Notes: a model not told the origin generated them from the letters alone. A stretch of 64,000 bases of DNA from Symbiodinium kawagutii (GCA_009767595.1 VSDK01001314.1:335469-399468), one strand, 5' to 3'; shown: positions 33,503-46,131, numbered from the stretch's first letter. Program-made: numbers and translations.

Positions 33503-33912
33503 TGGCATGTCTGACACGTCGAACCTGGCTCCGCAACTGCCTTGGCCTTGTTATCAATGCTAAACTACCCCATTAGCAGGCTATGCGCCATTTCCCCTTC
33601 CAAGAAACCCTAATTAAGTGGGTGATTTCCACATTTTCCTGGGTGCCTGGGTGCTGGGGCATTGCGGAAGGAATCATTTGAGATGCTTTGATCTAGACGC
33701 TGTGGCTACTCAATAGCTGTTGGGATGTGAGCTGTAACCACTTTTCTAGTTGCTGGTTTGCATTGACCCACACCCACAATCGTTGGTGATGTTGGCCATC
33801 ATGCCATATTACTATGTTGTACCATATTATTGCCATTGTGCTACAAATCAACAGCAAACTCAACAATTATTTTTCCTTCGATGGCTGATCACTTCAAGCA
33901 AATTCCAAGCTA

Positions 33913-34017
33913 AATGGCGGTTTCTTAAACGGGGAACCCCAAAAATGGGTAAAAAATGGGTGTGTCACTACAGATGACTGATATTGGATTTAAGGGGTCC
34001 ACTATATTCGAGACCTC
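33913..34017. mobile_element. Family A MITE-like palindrome, degraded
   Basis: Left end GGCGGTTTCTTAAACGGGGA is clear; right end TATATTCGAGACCTCCC is eroded. Confidence 0.5.
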
Positions 34018-35213
34018 CCTACTGTACAGCTGTTTACGTTGACAAATGTGTAGCCTGTCGTGGGGGTTGACGTTGACCCACGCCCAGTCCTTTTTCCAAG
34101 TCGACCTTCCCTCTGCAGCAGAATTGCTCAAATTATGAGATCTGTGGCGGCATGCAACGGAATGCCTGACCGTGTTTTCACGAGTAGCCTAGGGCAAATG
34201 CGTAGAAATGTACACCATATGCAACTAGTAAGTTCGATGAAATTTGTAAATGTTGACTAAATTTACGCTAAGTGCAGTGCTTTCTTGACTCCTCTTCTCA
34301 AATTTTGCGAATCCTACCCAGATGGTGATTTTGAAACATGTGTGTTCCCCGATATTTAGGTTGGTTGATCGACCCATATTTTTCATAGGAACTAAGCACG
34401 AACCAGCTACTAATTTCAACGACGATTTAGCTGCAATCAGCTGGGCTTCATCTCCACCATCCCAAGCGTTTGACAACTCTGAGGGTGGGAACGAGCATTC
34501 AAAACACAAACAAATTTCAAGAGTATTTCATGGCTGTTGTCACACTGAACTTCGGTTGACGTACTCTGGGTGATGGTACCTGAAGTACAGCAGATGAGCT
34601 ATCCACATTCATATGTAATATATGTACATAATATAGGTGTTTACATGTGTTTATTTGATTTCATTCATTCATCTCTACATTTACTTGTTCATCTAACTTT
34701 GGGTGCACTAAAGTTTAGCTTCCTGGCACCCATGATCGAATGGTCTGTGCGTTGGAACTCGATGTCTTTCATTCAGCAACGTTGCACCGCCGCACAGATG
34801 ATACTTCCACCTGATGGTGGTTCAAGCAGCACACAAGCGGCACATAAGCAGTGGCACCTGATGGTGTCGACGGAAATCGCGTTGTTTCACGCGGCCAGTG
34901 CAGGAAGGTGGATCCAAAGTGAAACAAGGAAAGGAGGTGGAAAAGAATCATCCAGAGTGGTTATTGATAAGAGATGGTATCATCTAAGTGGAAATGGTTA
35001 TATATTCTAAGTATGTAATTATGATTTATAAGCTTTAGACGGTATCAGTGGTAAGAGAGTGGTGATGGTCAAGAAACAACAACTTGCAATCAAGAATTCG
35101 TCTATAACGGTATGAACAGCGTATGATGATTGATGGTTGAAAGTGCTGATGGGAATATCCACAGAGGGTACCACTGCTCAAAACATTCCCGAGTGTCAGG
35201 GTGGATTCTGAAT

Positions 35214-35332
35214 TCATGGGGGTACCCCCAGCCCCCAATCATCCAACATCAAACATTTTTAGCAGTATAATGTTAATCATTGTCTACTGATAAACCAACC
35301 AATTTTTGGGCTCCCCTATGACTTCAGTAATA
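35214..35332. mobile_element. Family A MITE-like element, degraded
   Basis: GGGGGTACCCCCAGCCCCCA at the left, then AATCATCCAACATC and GATAAACCAACCAATTTTTG. Outer arms are poorly kept. Confidence 0.45.
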
Positions 35333-35445
35333 ATGTCCCCTATGGCTGTCAGATGGAGGAAACCATGACTCCGGGGCCTTTTTTCCCCAATGTCCCAACC
35401 ATCTTTTGGAATGCTCAAGCAGGCTCCAGCATCAATGACCTTGGC

Positions 35446-35551
35446 CTGTTTCTCAAGTCATAGGGGACCCCAAAGCTATGGTTGGTTTACTACTATAAAT
35501 CATTGAGATTAGATGATTTTGGGGTACCCCTATGACTTGAGAAACCCCCAA
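35446..35551. mobile_element. Family A MITE-like palindrome, subfamily with CATAGG arms
   Basis: Ends GTTTCTCAAGTCATAGGGGA and CCCTATGACTTGAGAAACCC are near-perfect inverted repeats about 20 bp long; centre GGTTGGTTTACTACTATAAA. Confidence 0.75.
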
Positions 35552-36221
35552 AAGTGATCCCAGCCATCCACAGCAAAAAAGGTCTTCAGCTTCCAAGGCG
35601 TCACTGCTATTGGCGATATCTTGGTCCAAGGTCTTTGGGTGTTTTCTTGTTTTTTTCCTATGGTTTTATAGGGGTTTAGAGGGGTTATAGCCATTGATAA
35701 TGGTTGATGATAGGGGATAATGACCAACAACAATGGTTAAGTTCAACTACTGTACTAGTTGGTGGTCTTAAACGGTTATTCCTAATGATTGGAATGGTTG
35801 GTTGACTAACTATGACTAACTAATACTTTTGGTATGGCTTATTATAACCAAGAACTAGTCAAGGACGTTGCGAATGGATGTTCTTTCCTTAAGATTCCCA
35901 GAAGAACTCGATTGCACGTCATTATTTATAGTTTGTTAGATCATTACCTGTCCCGACCCTTCCAGTTACCTTTGTGATAGGTAATCATCTCTGCTTGGGG
36001 TTCCCTGGTAACCTACTATAGAGGTGACTGGAAGGGGAGGGTGTGCTATGCAGGAAATATTGCAGCGCAGATAGATGAAACCGTGTAACTGGTGAGACTA
36101 GAACACAATAGTGCTGGCACAACCTACAGTGGTAGCTGATCTGTCAGCACCGGAGGCCGCATCAAGATTCTTGTTTGTGGATTCGATAGACTCTTTATTA
36201 GCCGTGTTTCAGAAGATGTTG

Positions 36222-36255
36222 ATGATGATCATGATCATGATCATGATCATGATGA
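36222..36255. repeat. ATGATC tandem, self-complementary
   Basis: TGATCA repeated five times in phase, so the tract is its own inverted repeat. Confidence 0.8.
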
Positions 36256-36462
36256 CAAAATTGTTGGGGTGATAGAATCAAAGCCTGAAGCCGAGCAACC
36301 ATATTTTTCAATCATTCATTGACAAATGATAAGGATGATGATGATATTGATGATGACGTTCATTCGTTGTTTGCGGCTTAAGCTACCGCAAACCAACAAT
36401 AGATATTCTGGGAGCATGCGGTAAACCCTGAGCTCTTATCCACTTCAGAGTCTATCTTATGT

Positions 36463-37438
36463 TCATAGCAGGTGGGATGAGAACAGCAGAGGTACTGTCA
36501 GACTGCTAACGTGTCTCACCCGACCTGTTGCGTTCAGAATGGGACACCACCCCGGAAAAGCACTGGAGGAGACAGAAGCGACTGGTAGTTGTTGAGGAGT
36601 GCCCCGGAGGGACCTGTTTGGCCCTGACACTTCAGGAGTGAAGTTTGCGTGTTGGAGTGACATCTTGATACAGGGGTATGTTAAGCCAAGGGAACCCCCA
36701 AAAATGGTTGGTTTACTACTGAAAGTGATGAATGTGGAAAGATGACCGGGGTTGCTCCTGTGACTTGAGAAACACCCATACTTATTTGCTGATTGGGGAT
36801 CATGATGAGCCTTTCCCGGTGACCGGTGCGCGCACTGGATGCTTGCAACCAACACATTTGGGATGTTTTGTCCTAACAAACAGTTGAACTCCAGGGGGCT
36901 TGCATTCTTGTAACTGAGTTGTCGTGAAAGCCGGATTAGCCATTGGATTTCGTATATAGACCATCATCAAAGACGGGATAGCATAGTTTAGTATATGACA
37001 TTGTGTAATATAATATTCTCCCGGATCGGGTTTATCACCATGACCTACTTTTTTCAATGCCGTCTCAGCGAATGCATGTTCATGACATTTCTGGTTGCGG
37101 TTTGTCTCAGAAGACTCTGGCAAGATGCGAATGATCCACGAACGACATGTATCCTCACATTTGAAAACCACCCGTTTTTGTGTCGAACAACGTGCATAGA
37201 TCATATCAATTGTTGTGTTGCGGGCCCTCTTCAGCATGCCGTTGCCAGTCACGGCTGAGTTTCGTCGAAAAGAGTCGAAAGGGGCAGCGTAGAGGAAACT
37301 CCAGGCAGGAAATCCACACATCGTGGTGTGCCATTGCCAAGTCGGTCTGTAGTTTGGCCGCTGGATAGAACCATAGCTAGTGACCAAGCTGGGAGCGACC
37401 CCCCAGGGTTTACGGTAACCACTTGGGACAAGAACCAT
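36463..37438 (-). other. Long open frames of unknown origin
   Basis: Two - strand frames of 138 and 212 codons overlap here; the 212-codon one (36800-37438) is the longest gap-free frame in the window. No recognisable motif, no splice-like structure, and a MITE copy lies inside (36672-36781). Probably chance or a degraded element. Confidence 0.15.
36672..36781. mobile_element. Family A MITE-like palindrome, same subfamily
   Basis: Right end CCTGTGACTTGAGAAACACC matches the 35446 copy; centre AAAAATGGTTGGTTTACTAC. Confidence 0.6.
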
Positions 37439-37559
37439 AGCTGGGTGGGTTCAATCTCAACGAATTACCCAACCTCGGGGTGTTGCCCAGCGCATCTGAC
37501 GTCATCCAACCTCAGGGTTTTTTATCGATGCCGATGAGCTCAGAGGTCATATTACACTA

Positions 37560-37666
37560 CATGGTGGTTTCTTAAGATCCAAAAACAGGTTGGTTTATCA
37601 TTCTACATATTTACAAATGGCTAATAAAGGATGATTTTGGGGTTCCTTTTTTTGAGAAACCATGTG
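37560..37666. mobile_element. Family A MITE-like palindrome
   Basis: Ends CATGGTGGTTTCTTAAGATC and TTTTTTTGAGAAACCATGTG; centre GGTTGGTTTATCATTCTACA. Confidence 0.65.
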
Positions 37667-38624
37667 ATGTTTGAGTAGGTTAATGAAAAGCATGATGCAA
37701 AACTCAAATTATTAACAACGCTTAATTAATCAATGAACCGTTTTTCCAAAACAGAAAGCAGCGTTTTCCAGACTTGTAAGGGAACCTTCTATGGATGCCT
37801 CTGAATTTTGGATGGTGGGTACCAGTATTGATGGACGTTCCCATGTTTGTGTTTGACGCAGTGGCGCTCCCGCCTCACCGGCGTAGAAGACCTGGTGGCA
37901 AGTTGGCCCGATGACCATACTGGAAATTGATCAAACGATAGTTGATCCTAGGCATTCCCATGGTGCCATGGTAGGGACATATAATATATATATATAATAT
38001 ATAATATATATATATATATAGTCATGATTCATAATCCTCTGAAGCTGATTGTTATACATAGGCATGATTCATGATCGTCTGAAACTGTTTGTTTTGATTT
38101 GATCCTCTGAAACTGATAGCTCTAAGATTCTAATGACTTTCTTATCGCTCATGCGACGGAGATTTGTGCATGGAGTGATCTCAATGGGGGATTATGATCT
38201 ACTTGGAGGTCAGCATCCGCCCTGCTGGTAGTTTCATTCACCATGCTTTTAGGCGGCATAGCTGACCCTAGAGGGTTACTTCCCATGGAGCTGTATCCCA
38301 CTTATATGCCCTGTATAGTTTTCTCCGTGATGGTGCCCAGGTCAAGCCCTAAGGCGCAGCTGGGGGATGAAGCACTGGGTTGGTTGATTGGTGCAGCCTG
38401 AGTTCATGGTCAGTGACCATGGTTATTTTGTTTAGTGACCTTAATTCACTCATGGTTTCGAGGGTATGTAACCTGATATATCATGCTGAATGCTCTGAAT
38501 CATGGCCAAACAATGGCTATCTCGTGGTTAAGAGCGATGGTTGAGCCATGGTGGTAGAGAATCACGTGGCTGATGATGGCTACACAACGGCTATCACGGG
38601 TCTTTCTGCTGTTGGTCATCCAAG

Positions 38625-38672
38625 GTGACCCACCCTTTGGAAGGGCTGATGGCCAGCATGGGAAATTGTGGC
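38625..38672 (+). CDS. Unassigned exon-like segment, 16 residues
   Basis: Acceptor ccaag|G and GC donor GCGCACGG. Reads VTHPLEGLMASMGNCG in phase 0. The frame stays open further (AHGVERVDDAVRCIEM), so the donor is uncertain. It lies 1.6 kb upstream of the ADP-ribosylglycohydrolase-like exon and could be part of the same gene. Confidence 0.35.
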
Positions 38673-40226
38673 GCGCACGGAGTTGAGCGAGTTGATGATG
38701 CCGTGCGATGCATTGAAATGAAGGGGTAGGTTGGCTAATTGTGGTATGATATGATGTAGTGGTGGTCAGGGATTGTTCACTAATGATTTTGGATTCTCTT
38801 AGTGATTGTTCAATAATGATTTGGGATTCACTAATTGCGGTGTAATATGCGCATGAGCCAAAATTGGATAACCAATGACCCACCAAAAAGTGATCACTTT
38901 AGGAGGAAACTATTGGGTTCTGGGGGGGCCACTACCACAAACACAGATATGATGGAATGGTGGTCAGTGATCATTTACGAATGATTTTGGATTCTGCTGT
39001 TGTTATAGTGGCTCATGATAATTTAGCAACTAAGGGTTGTGTATTACAGTATATCCAACTTGTTCGTGGTCACAGATTATGGTTGATGATTATTCATATG
39101 GTAATGGGTGGAGAATGATTCGCATGCATCATGGCCGGTTTGATCAATGGCGGCGGAAAACCAGTCATAAGAGATGATTTCTAAAACAACATATTTTTGT
39201 TCTCACAAACATTTTTTAGAGAATATATGTGTATTATTGTGTATTGATGTATTTCAATTTAAATCCAAATATGAAACCAATCATGATAAATTGCTAGGAT
39301 TTGTTGCAGTGAAACTCAACATTTCAGATTAGTCCCTGGAAACGTCCATGTTAGTGAAATCCAACAAGGAACAACTTCAATTGGCAGCATCAATCATCAA
39401 CATTTTTTGAATAAACATGCCTGAACAACAACAGTGAATTATAGGTGTTTTAAACGATTCATGCGTTTTCTACAACATCATGTAAGTTTAGCTGAATGAT
39501 AAGTATCCATTACCCATGGGTTCTACATGGTTCTACCATTCAGTCAGCCACAAAACCCATGGAACCCTGTGACCAGCCTCATAGATTGTAGAACTACCAC
39601 CCGCAATGGGTTGCTGTCACTCCTGGCTCGAAGGTGGTAAAGTGTTGCTGTGACACATGAACATGGCAGACAAGTGAAGTGTAAACACATGTTTAGATAT
39701 TCCGCTATTTTTTATATTTACTTGTAGCCTATGTCAAGTGTCAATGGCAAATATGTTTGTTTACACATTCGATATATATATATATATATTATGTATAAAG
39801 ACATGTATATTTAGCTAGCCTATGGATGCAGATTTATGTCTATCCAATATCCACGTGTTCGTACATGTTTGTATGTACATAAGTGCACCATATGCCTGTG
39901 CACAAGTGTACATGCAAACTATACTGTATGTCACTGCATGTTTGTGGTTTGAGCAACATGCAACTGCTGGAGTCAGGAGCATTGGATTAGCCGTTGTACT
40001 TCTTGTTTATGGCCTTCCTCAACAGTCAGTTCCGCCCCAGATGAGTCAAAATCCTTCGTTGGATGATCGTAACGGCTGACAAATCATTTTTATTGTCGAG
40101 CTCATCACAGTCATCATGATTTTTCCCATTATGAGCTATGATAACTCATCATGATCAGCTCAACATGCGTTACAGTCCTAAAAGTTATGATCGCTGATCG
40201 GCATTTTCCGGCACCGGGTCTTCCAG

Positions 40227-40319
40227 TGGCTTGCTACTACCTGGCAGCGTTTCGCGCCATGAACTCCAATGGTGGTGTGGATGCGAGCAGTCACATGGCG
40301 CAGCGGATTGCTGTGGGGG
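40227..40319 (+). CDS. ADP-ribosylglycohydrolase-like exon
   Basis: Reads ACYYLAAFRAMNSNGG, then VDASSHMAQRIAVGG; with the residues just upstream (HFPAPGLPV) it gives PGLPVACYYLAAF. The pattern LPxAxYxxxxx...xxxxxAxxxGG resembles the C-terminal helices of ADP_ribosyl_GH/DraG-type hydrolases, which continue GGDNxSR. These enzymes remove ADP-ribose from protein side chains or related adducts. The donor G|GCAATGATTT would hand over mid-glycine. The GGD aspartates fall in the next exon, which I did not find. The call rests on one short exon. Confidence 0.35.
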
Positions 40320-41492
40320 GCAATGATTTGTGATATAATGTGTGAAGAGTGCAGGGGAAACAAGTAACCAGCTATCATTATTTTCGTGATGTAACACCTA
40401 CCGTACATGCATAGCAGAATGTCTGAAAATATCATCAAGTTATAGCTATCAACCAGCGGTCGTGAGGGAATAAACGACTCTGACCAGTGTCTATTTGATC
40501 TTTTAGCTAGGGTGGCAAGTAGTATATCAGCCTGCTTTCAGCCAACAGTACTCAGGATCCAAGGCAACACCCGAGGCTGTTGAATTTAGATCACAGTAGC
40601 TGAAAACACTCGGAGTTCTTCAAGTTGTCAATGCACTTCCCCAGTCCACCAAGTATGGCACCAATGTCGTGGGGATCCCAGTTACCATGTGGGATCAATG
40701 GATATCAATGGATCAAGAAGCAACAACTATGAGCCGAATCCATATCTCTTCGGGATCAGCATGGATCAGGGTTTTGACCGAAGACAATCAGTGAATTCCG
40801 AGAAACTATGTGTTTTTTCTTTTCTGACAAAATCGACGCGAAACCTTTACAATTGGTGATTGAAACCAGGGTTGGATTTTCCCATCGACCAACCCAATGA
40901 TGGATTAAACAAATAAATCCAGCCTGACTATTCTGCCGTACCAGAGGGTTCCTGGCTTGAGCAGCCCTATCACGAGCAGCAAAAACCCTTGGTTCATCGG
41001 TTTGGGCCTTGGGTTTCGTACTGCAAGTTCTTGTTCACGGAATGATCACTTGGCTGGTGGTTAAGAGGTAGCTGCTTAGAGCCATGGGTATCCCTATATC
41101 ACTATAAGGGGGAAGCGTTTGGGAGCTGCCAGGGGTGTTGTAATCATATGGTAATTAGTCATCATCAACTGGAAGTGTAGCTGTGAAGGCAATCAGGAGT
41201 TGTTGATGAGTGTTGCAGGCATGCCCCGGCCATTATTTGTTGTACTGAATGTGGGTGGCTTGTCAATATAGATAGCTAATGATTAGGGTTATTGTCCGTC
41301 ACTAGATATTAGGCCAAATAATTGTGGGCTCTTGAGTATTTGTCCCATCACCCACCAGTTTATTAGCTACCATCATTGGCAATCGTTGGCCACCAAGTAT
41401 CGTTGCTTGTTGCTGATGGTATCGCCATTCACCACCCTCAACCACCACCCAGATCACAGTCCCTCACCCCTCCCTGAGATGTGGCCGATAGC

Positions 41493-41569
41493 ATGTCTTC
41501 GGTGGATCCTTCCTCAGTGGATCCTGACAGCATCTCCAATGCGGCCAGTGGAATGTGGCGCGATTTCGT
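41493..41569 (+). CDS. First coding exon of an unknown gene
   Basis: Starts at ATG 41493 and reads MSSVDPSSVDPDSISN, then AASGMWRDF plus GT. The donor GTGCCTTGG is identical to two msrA donors. CCA-rich sequence precedes it (41425-41470) and TTG-rich sequence follows. Ends in phase 2, compatible with the exon at 42058. An upstream exon cannot be excluded. Confidence 0.45.
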
Positions 41570-41667
41570 GTGCCTTGGTCGGGGATTTATGTTTGTTGGG
41601 TGTGTTGCTTGCTACTGCAGTTGTCTCTTTGGTATTATATGGTAGTCATGCTCACATTTGTTTATGG

Positions 41668-41687
41668 TGTTGTTCTTGTTCTTGTTC

Positions 41688-41743
<56 letters not shown>

Positions 41744-41790
41744 GCTGTTGCTGTTGCTGTTGCGGTTGCTGTTGCTGCTGCTGCTGTCAT
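41668..41790 (+). repeat. GTT/GCT triplet tract
   Basis: TTCTTG units, then about 18 GTT units, then GTTGCT and GCT units. It lies in the intron after the exon ending at 41569. Confidence 0.9.
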
Positions 41791-42057
41791 TTGCCGTGTT
41801 TCATGTTGTTTGTCATTTGTAGTGGTGCGTGTTTCTGCCGCCATTCGTGACTACCCTGAGCTTTGGTTGCGTAGATGAAGGAGAAAGGAAATGTTGAAAG
41901 AGAGGCTCAGATGTGCACATGATATCAAATCATTCATAAATCTATTTTTTTATGCAAGTTCTACGTGATAATTAATGATAATTAACAATGATAATCAATG
42001 TTGATTAAAAAGCATTTCAGTGATCAAATCCTCCCTACAGCTGCGACCGTTTCCCAG

Positions 42058-42103
42058 GAAGGCATCGCAGTACTTCACAGATACATTGATCACTACCTAC
42101 GAG
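42058..42103 (+). CDS. Second exon of the unknown gene
   Basis: Acceptor cccag|G completes the Val codon from 41569 and reads KASQYFTDTLITTYE. The donor is either GAG|GCCGGAGCGG or a canonical-looking GTGAGAG at 42113. No family recognised. Confidence 0.4.
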
Positions 42104-43674
42104 GCCGGAGCGGTGAGAGTAGTGCGAGTCTGGGTGCTACATCCCGCTACGACTGTTGCTATGACCCGCGAAGTTACGTGGTTTAACCCCAGTGCTTTGG
42201 ACACTACTGTAAGTGGGATGATCCTCCAAATACAGTATGACCCATTTGGTAGGTGGGCTATACTTCAATACTCCCTTCGTTTATTCGCCAAATGGTCCAT
42301 TTTCTTTGGGTTGCAAAGCACTGTTAAGGACCACAGCAAGCTATAGTCTCAGTTGGATCATCCGAATTACAAACTATGTCCATTGGTCACTATGCCTATG
42401 CCCCATAGAATTGGTGGTTGGTTGGTATATCCCCTACAATTGCTGGTTGTTATCCCGTAAGAATAACCATTAACGAGCCAGTTCACCATTGATTGGTAGG
42501 TTAAAGCTTTGACCCAGATCGCCATATCAGGGTCAATCTGCATGTTGGGAAACACAACTTGATAATGCCCACTGATTCATGGCCTGCAAGTGTTCCCAAG
42601 TTGGAACCACAAATATGTCGTGATGGCTCGTTATAAAGTCTATAACCAAGGTAGCTAGTTTTTGTGGTGGATATCTGATGTTGGGTTGGTTTGTCAACCA
42701 GCGTATCTTGTTGGTAAAAAAAAGCACATTGAATGCTCCGCTCTCTTTCGGTGGGGAACCTCCCGCTTTCGAGCTAAATTCTACGCCAAGCAGATTTGGG
42801 TGTAGATTGATGATCGACGATAACCAACACAGGGGTAGTTCTTCGTGCCACATATATGCAGTGACAACACGCAGATTCATCAATCATCTTATTAGCCATC
42901 ATCATTCTTTGCCCATGGTGAATCATGCGTTTGATCATTCCTAGTTTGAGAGCTAAGATACGACCCGCGAAGAGACAGACAAACCCAATCGTCGAACAAA
43001 ATATCGTTACACATCATCAACCCTCATAAAGCATGAATTATGTTCGATGATTTTATAATGTTTGATTCAGCATGGTTTATTCTTAATGGTCAGTAGTGGT
43101 TTAGAACAGTTGATCAACATTTCTTGATCAGTTGACTGACAATAGCTCAGTCATGATTTGTTCATCCAATCTGATCAAGACAGGACCAACCCTCATGACT
43201 TGAGTTCATCAACGAGCCGGGCCAAGCAAAACGGCACGGCCGGCCTGTGAACCGGTGCAGTTGCCACTTACAACGGGCCCTTTTGAACTGATCTCCACCC
43301 ATGCTGGTGTTCAACCAACAAATGGGAAATTCCAAATTTGTCAGAATTCACAGTTGGCAACCACTGGGATTATAGTGGTCCATTCACGGTTGATAATTAG
43401 TAGTTGATAGTGCTGAATAGTTGGATGATAGAGATGCCTGCACTTCAGTTGGTGGAAGGATCCCTGCCAAATCTTGCCCCACATCACCATACGCATTGCT
43501 TGCTCACCACTGGGATGATACTCAGAGTTATTCATTGTATCAGCTTTGCTGTTACTGCTTCTGCTTGGCGGGAGTGCGATGAGCTGCTGGTTGAGTTTGC
43601 TTTGATTACCTGCTTGACGGAGTAGTTCTTGTGTGATGGTCATCAGCCAGTCATCATTCCACCGCTACAAAGGC

Positions 43675-43695
43675 ACACACACACACACACCACAC
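43675..43695. repeat. AC dinucleotide repeat
   Basis: About eight AC units. Confidence 0.8.
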
Positions 43696-44302
43696 AGCGA
43701 GTTGTTTTTTCACCACTGCCGCATACTGCCGCCATTTCATTGTACGTCCTTGGCATTTCGGCCCGCAGAAGTCAAACTGCTTTGTGGAATGTGTCTTGAG
43801 AAACACTCATTGCACTCCCTGGTATTCGTGCATTCACAAATGCCCTAACCCCTCGACTGTGTGCCAACCCAAGAATTCCTTCTAACTTGCCCACCAAGCA
43901 GAATCATTCACTGATCATCAATCTCTGCTCCCTAATCCTACCCCCTACCTAAATAGTAGTAGGAAGTAGGGATTACCTGGTAAGTTTGCGTCCCAGGACA
44001 ATGTGCCCGACGATTTGCCCGAGCCAGATCCGAAAGGCACAGCCGACTGGTTGTGTCGTACAAAGCGGTCTAGCAATTGTGGATACTGAACTATAGTTCA
44101 AATTCGTTGAGAAATTGATACTGGATGATGCTGGTTGGTGCTGGTTCCTAGTCATGAAGAATCACTATATACTAGTGGCAAGTCAGGTTTGATTTCCTTT
44201 AACTTCTGAGGTTTTAGAACATGTGAAGCAATGGGTTAAAAGCAATTGGCTCAGCATCTCCATCCCTTCCCTTCGCCTGCGTTTCGGTCCTCGCCGCTCC
44301 AG

Positions 44303-44345
44303 GTTTGTTTCCCGTGGGTGTCAGCGCGATGATCATGAAGGAGGA
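44303..44345 (+). CDS. Exon-like island
   Basis: Acceptor ctccag|GT; one frame reads LFPVGVSAMIMKEEHLTGQ. Other frames are also open. Not recognised. Confidence 0.25.
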
Positions 44346-44546
44346 GCACCTGACTGGTCAGCCATCCAACCGCTCACGGTCACCAGTTCGCTACCTCAGA
44401 GGTTCATTTTTAGGGTTTTAGCGATAAAAACCTACAATGCCCATTAAAACCTGAAAGATATGGGTCAGAACCTATAAGAATGACGTTTTTCAGTGCCCGT
44501 ACCTATTTTTTGGACTCTCACCGAGTCTCACATCCACCCCTGGCAG

Positions 44547-44660
44547 GGCCACCCAGGGCGACTCCGTGGCGTCGGGGCCCGGGCGCCAGGAAAACCTGTG
44601 CCACACCGCGCATTGTCGCTTGCAAGTGGCTCACAGCTGGGATCCCAATGCCTAGCAGCC
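44547..44660 (+). CDS. Exon-like island followed by TGG-rich tandem repeats
   Basis: GC-rich; acceptor ggcag|G. One frame reads ATQGDSVASGPGRQENL, then CHTAHCRLQVAHSWDPNA and a stop. Strong TGGTTNA repeats begin at 44670, the intron 5'-end signature. The end within the island is undecided. Not recognised. Confidence 0.3.
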
Positions 44661-44724
44661 ACTGTGGGGTGATGGTGGAGCATGGTTAAGGCTGGTCATT
44701 GATGGGGCTTGATGATGGTTCAGA

Positions 44725-44785
44725 ATGATTCATGCTGGTTGAGAATGGTTCATGCTGGTTGAGAATGGTTCATGCTGGCCATTCA
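44725..44785 (+). repeat. 20-bp tandem repeat in TGG-rich sequence
   Basis: GAATGGTTCATGCTGGTTGA repeated about three times, within a longer 44670-44890 TGG-rich region. Confidence 0.75.
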
Positions 44786-45260
44786 TGGTTGAGACTAAGT
44801 GATGATGGTTTAGGCTGATTGATGATGGTTAAGAATGGTTGACGGTGTTTCATGATGGTGCATGATGCTCAATGGTGCTTAAGGATGATTCATCGTTGAT
44901 GATGTAATGAAAGGGTTACAGTAAGATTGATGCCCATGTCAACGAGGGGCTCCGAACCAGTCACTGGTTCGGTGCAAAGAAACAACGAACCACACTGGGA
45001 GTTCCGATCAGAATGCCCGGATGAGATCAGATAGCTACAATCAGAGCGAATCTTCGGTTTTGAGTTTGCTTCGATGAGCGGAGAACCTTAACTGATGACT
45101 TGCTCGGATTTGGTAGTTTCAACAATCATGAAGCCCTAGATTTGTTGCTGAAATCTGGTTATGAACCACCATTGAACCACTGTTCCACCCACCATCAAAA
45201 CATCATTGAAGTCAACCAGTCAACCACCATTTATTGCACCATTTCACCGCCATCAAAGTT

Positions 45261-45376
45261 GGCAGTGGGTCAGTTCACCCCGTACCCCTGGTTCCCCTAT
45301 CATTAACCATTGTTTTCTCTATACTTTTGCTGGTTATCATGCCCCATTATTGGGTGATTAATATTGATCCATAGCC
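45261..45376 (-). mobile_element. Family B MITE-like element
   Basis: Inverse orientation: CAGTGGGTCAGTTCACCCCG, GGTTCCCCTATCATTAACCA, ending ATTGATCCATAG. Related degraded copies with ATAAAGTTGG units and a TTGACCCAG(A/T)TCGCCAT end lie at 45390-45484 and 42412-42526. Confidence 0.65.
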
Positions 45377-45529
45377 TAATATAGCTGGTATGCATCCCCC
45401 ATAAAGTTGGTTATCATCCCCCATAGTGTTGGTGACTATCCCCCATAAAGTTGGTTGGTTAAAGCCTTGACCCAGTTCGCCATTTCACCACCCTTCAACG
45501 CGGACGGCGGTGGCGAGTCCTGCGGTGAG

Positions 45530-45592
45530 GTCACGGTGGCGACTACGCCTTCGCGGTTGATCGCAACGGCTTCCACTGGAAATGCGTCGGGG
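45530..45592 (+). CDS. Unassigned exon
   Basis: Acceptor ggtgag|G and donor G|GTTCCCTGCGG. Reads HGGDYAFAVDRNGFHWKCVG with strong GC3 bias. Preceded by CCA-rich repeats (45165-45245). Phase is compatible with the possible exon at 46401. The - strand also has an open frame here. Function unknown. Confidence 0.4.
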
Positions 45593-46057
45593 GTTCCCTG
45601 CGGCGGCGGGTGGTGAAAGCGGTAGCGCAGATGCGTCCGTTGTTGATGTGTCAAGATGGGAATGGATCCATAGCAATGTTTAATGATGCTTTCCCTATGA
45701 TTTTTGTTGGTTACATATGGTTATATGAGCAACGGCCGTATCACTTTTGGCAGCAGTTACTCTGTACCATGATATTGACCAGCTTATATGGCCATTGGCA
45801 ACGAGGGAGCGCTGGAGAGCCACGGGTATCTCTAAACCCTTCTAATTGAGGAACTAGCGATTTGCAGCTACCATGTGGTGGATTTAAATGGTAGTTGTGA
45901 TAACAAGAATCTCTACCAGCTGTTACTCCCTCAGGTGTTTGACTTCAGTTTTTCAAAAATATCAGCTCATACTCAAACTGATCATACTATTTCTACTTCC
46001 TAAAAGAGTATCAGCTAATGCCAAAGCTTGTTTATGCTAAAAGATGAGTAAATAGCA

Positions 46058-46131
46058 CGACGAAGACGACGACGACGACGAGGAGGAGGAGGAGGAGTAC
46101 AAGTAGTAGTAGTAATAATAATAGTAGTAGT
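46058..46131 (+). repeat. Compound triplet repeat GAC-GAG-TAG
   Basis: Successive (GAC)n, (GAG)n, then (TAG)n and (TAA)n, as if one tract drifted stepwise. Confidence 0.85.

Larger units (their letters stand above)
33276..38624. other. Mostly repeats; no supported gene
   Basis: Family D (33383) and five family A copies (33913-37666). 34735-35010 and 37780-37918 have protein-like frames; at 37859-37907 + reads WRSRLTGVEDLVASWP and - reads VFYAGEAGAPLR, so no call is made. Confidence 0.35.

Noticed and set aside
36800..37438. A real 212-residue gene on the - strand
   Set aside because: No motif, no GC3 bias like the verified exons, no splice pattern, and it overlaps an MITE-bearing non-coding stretch.
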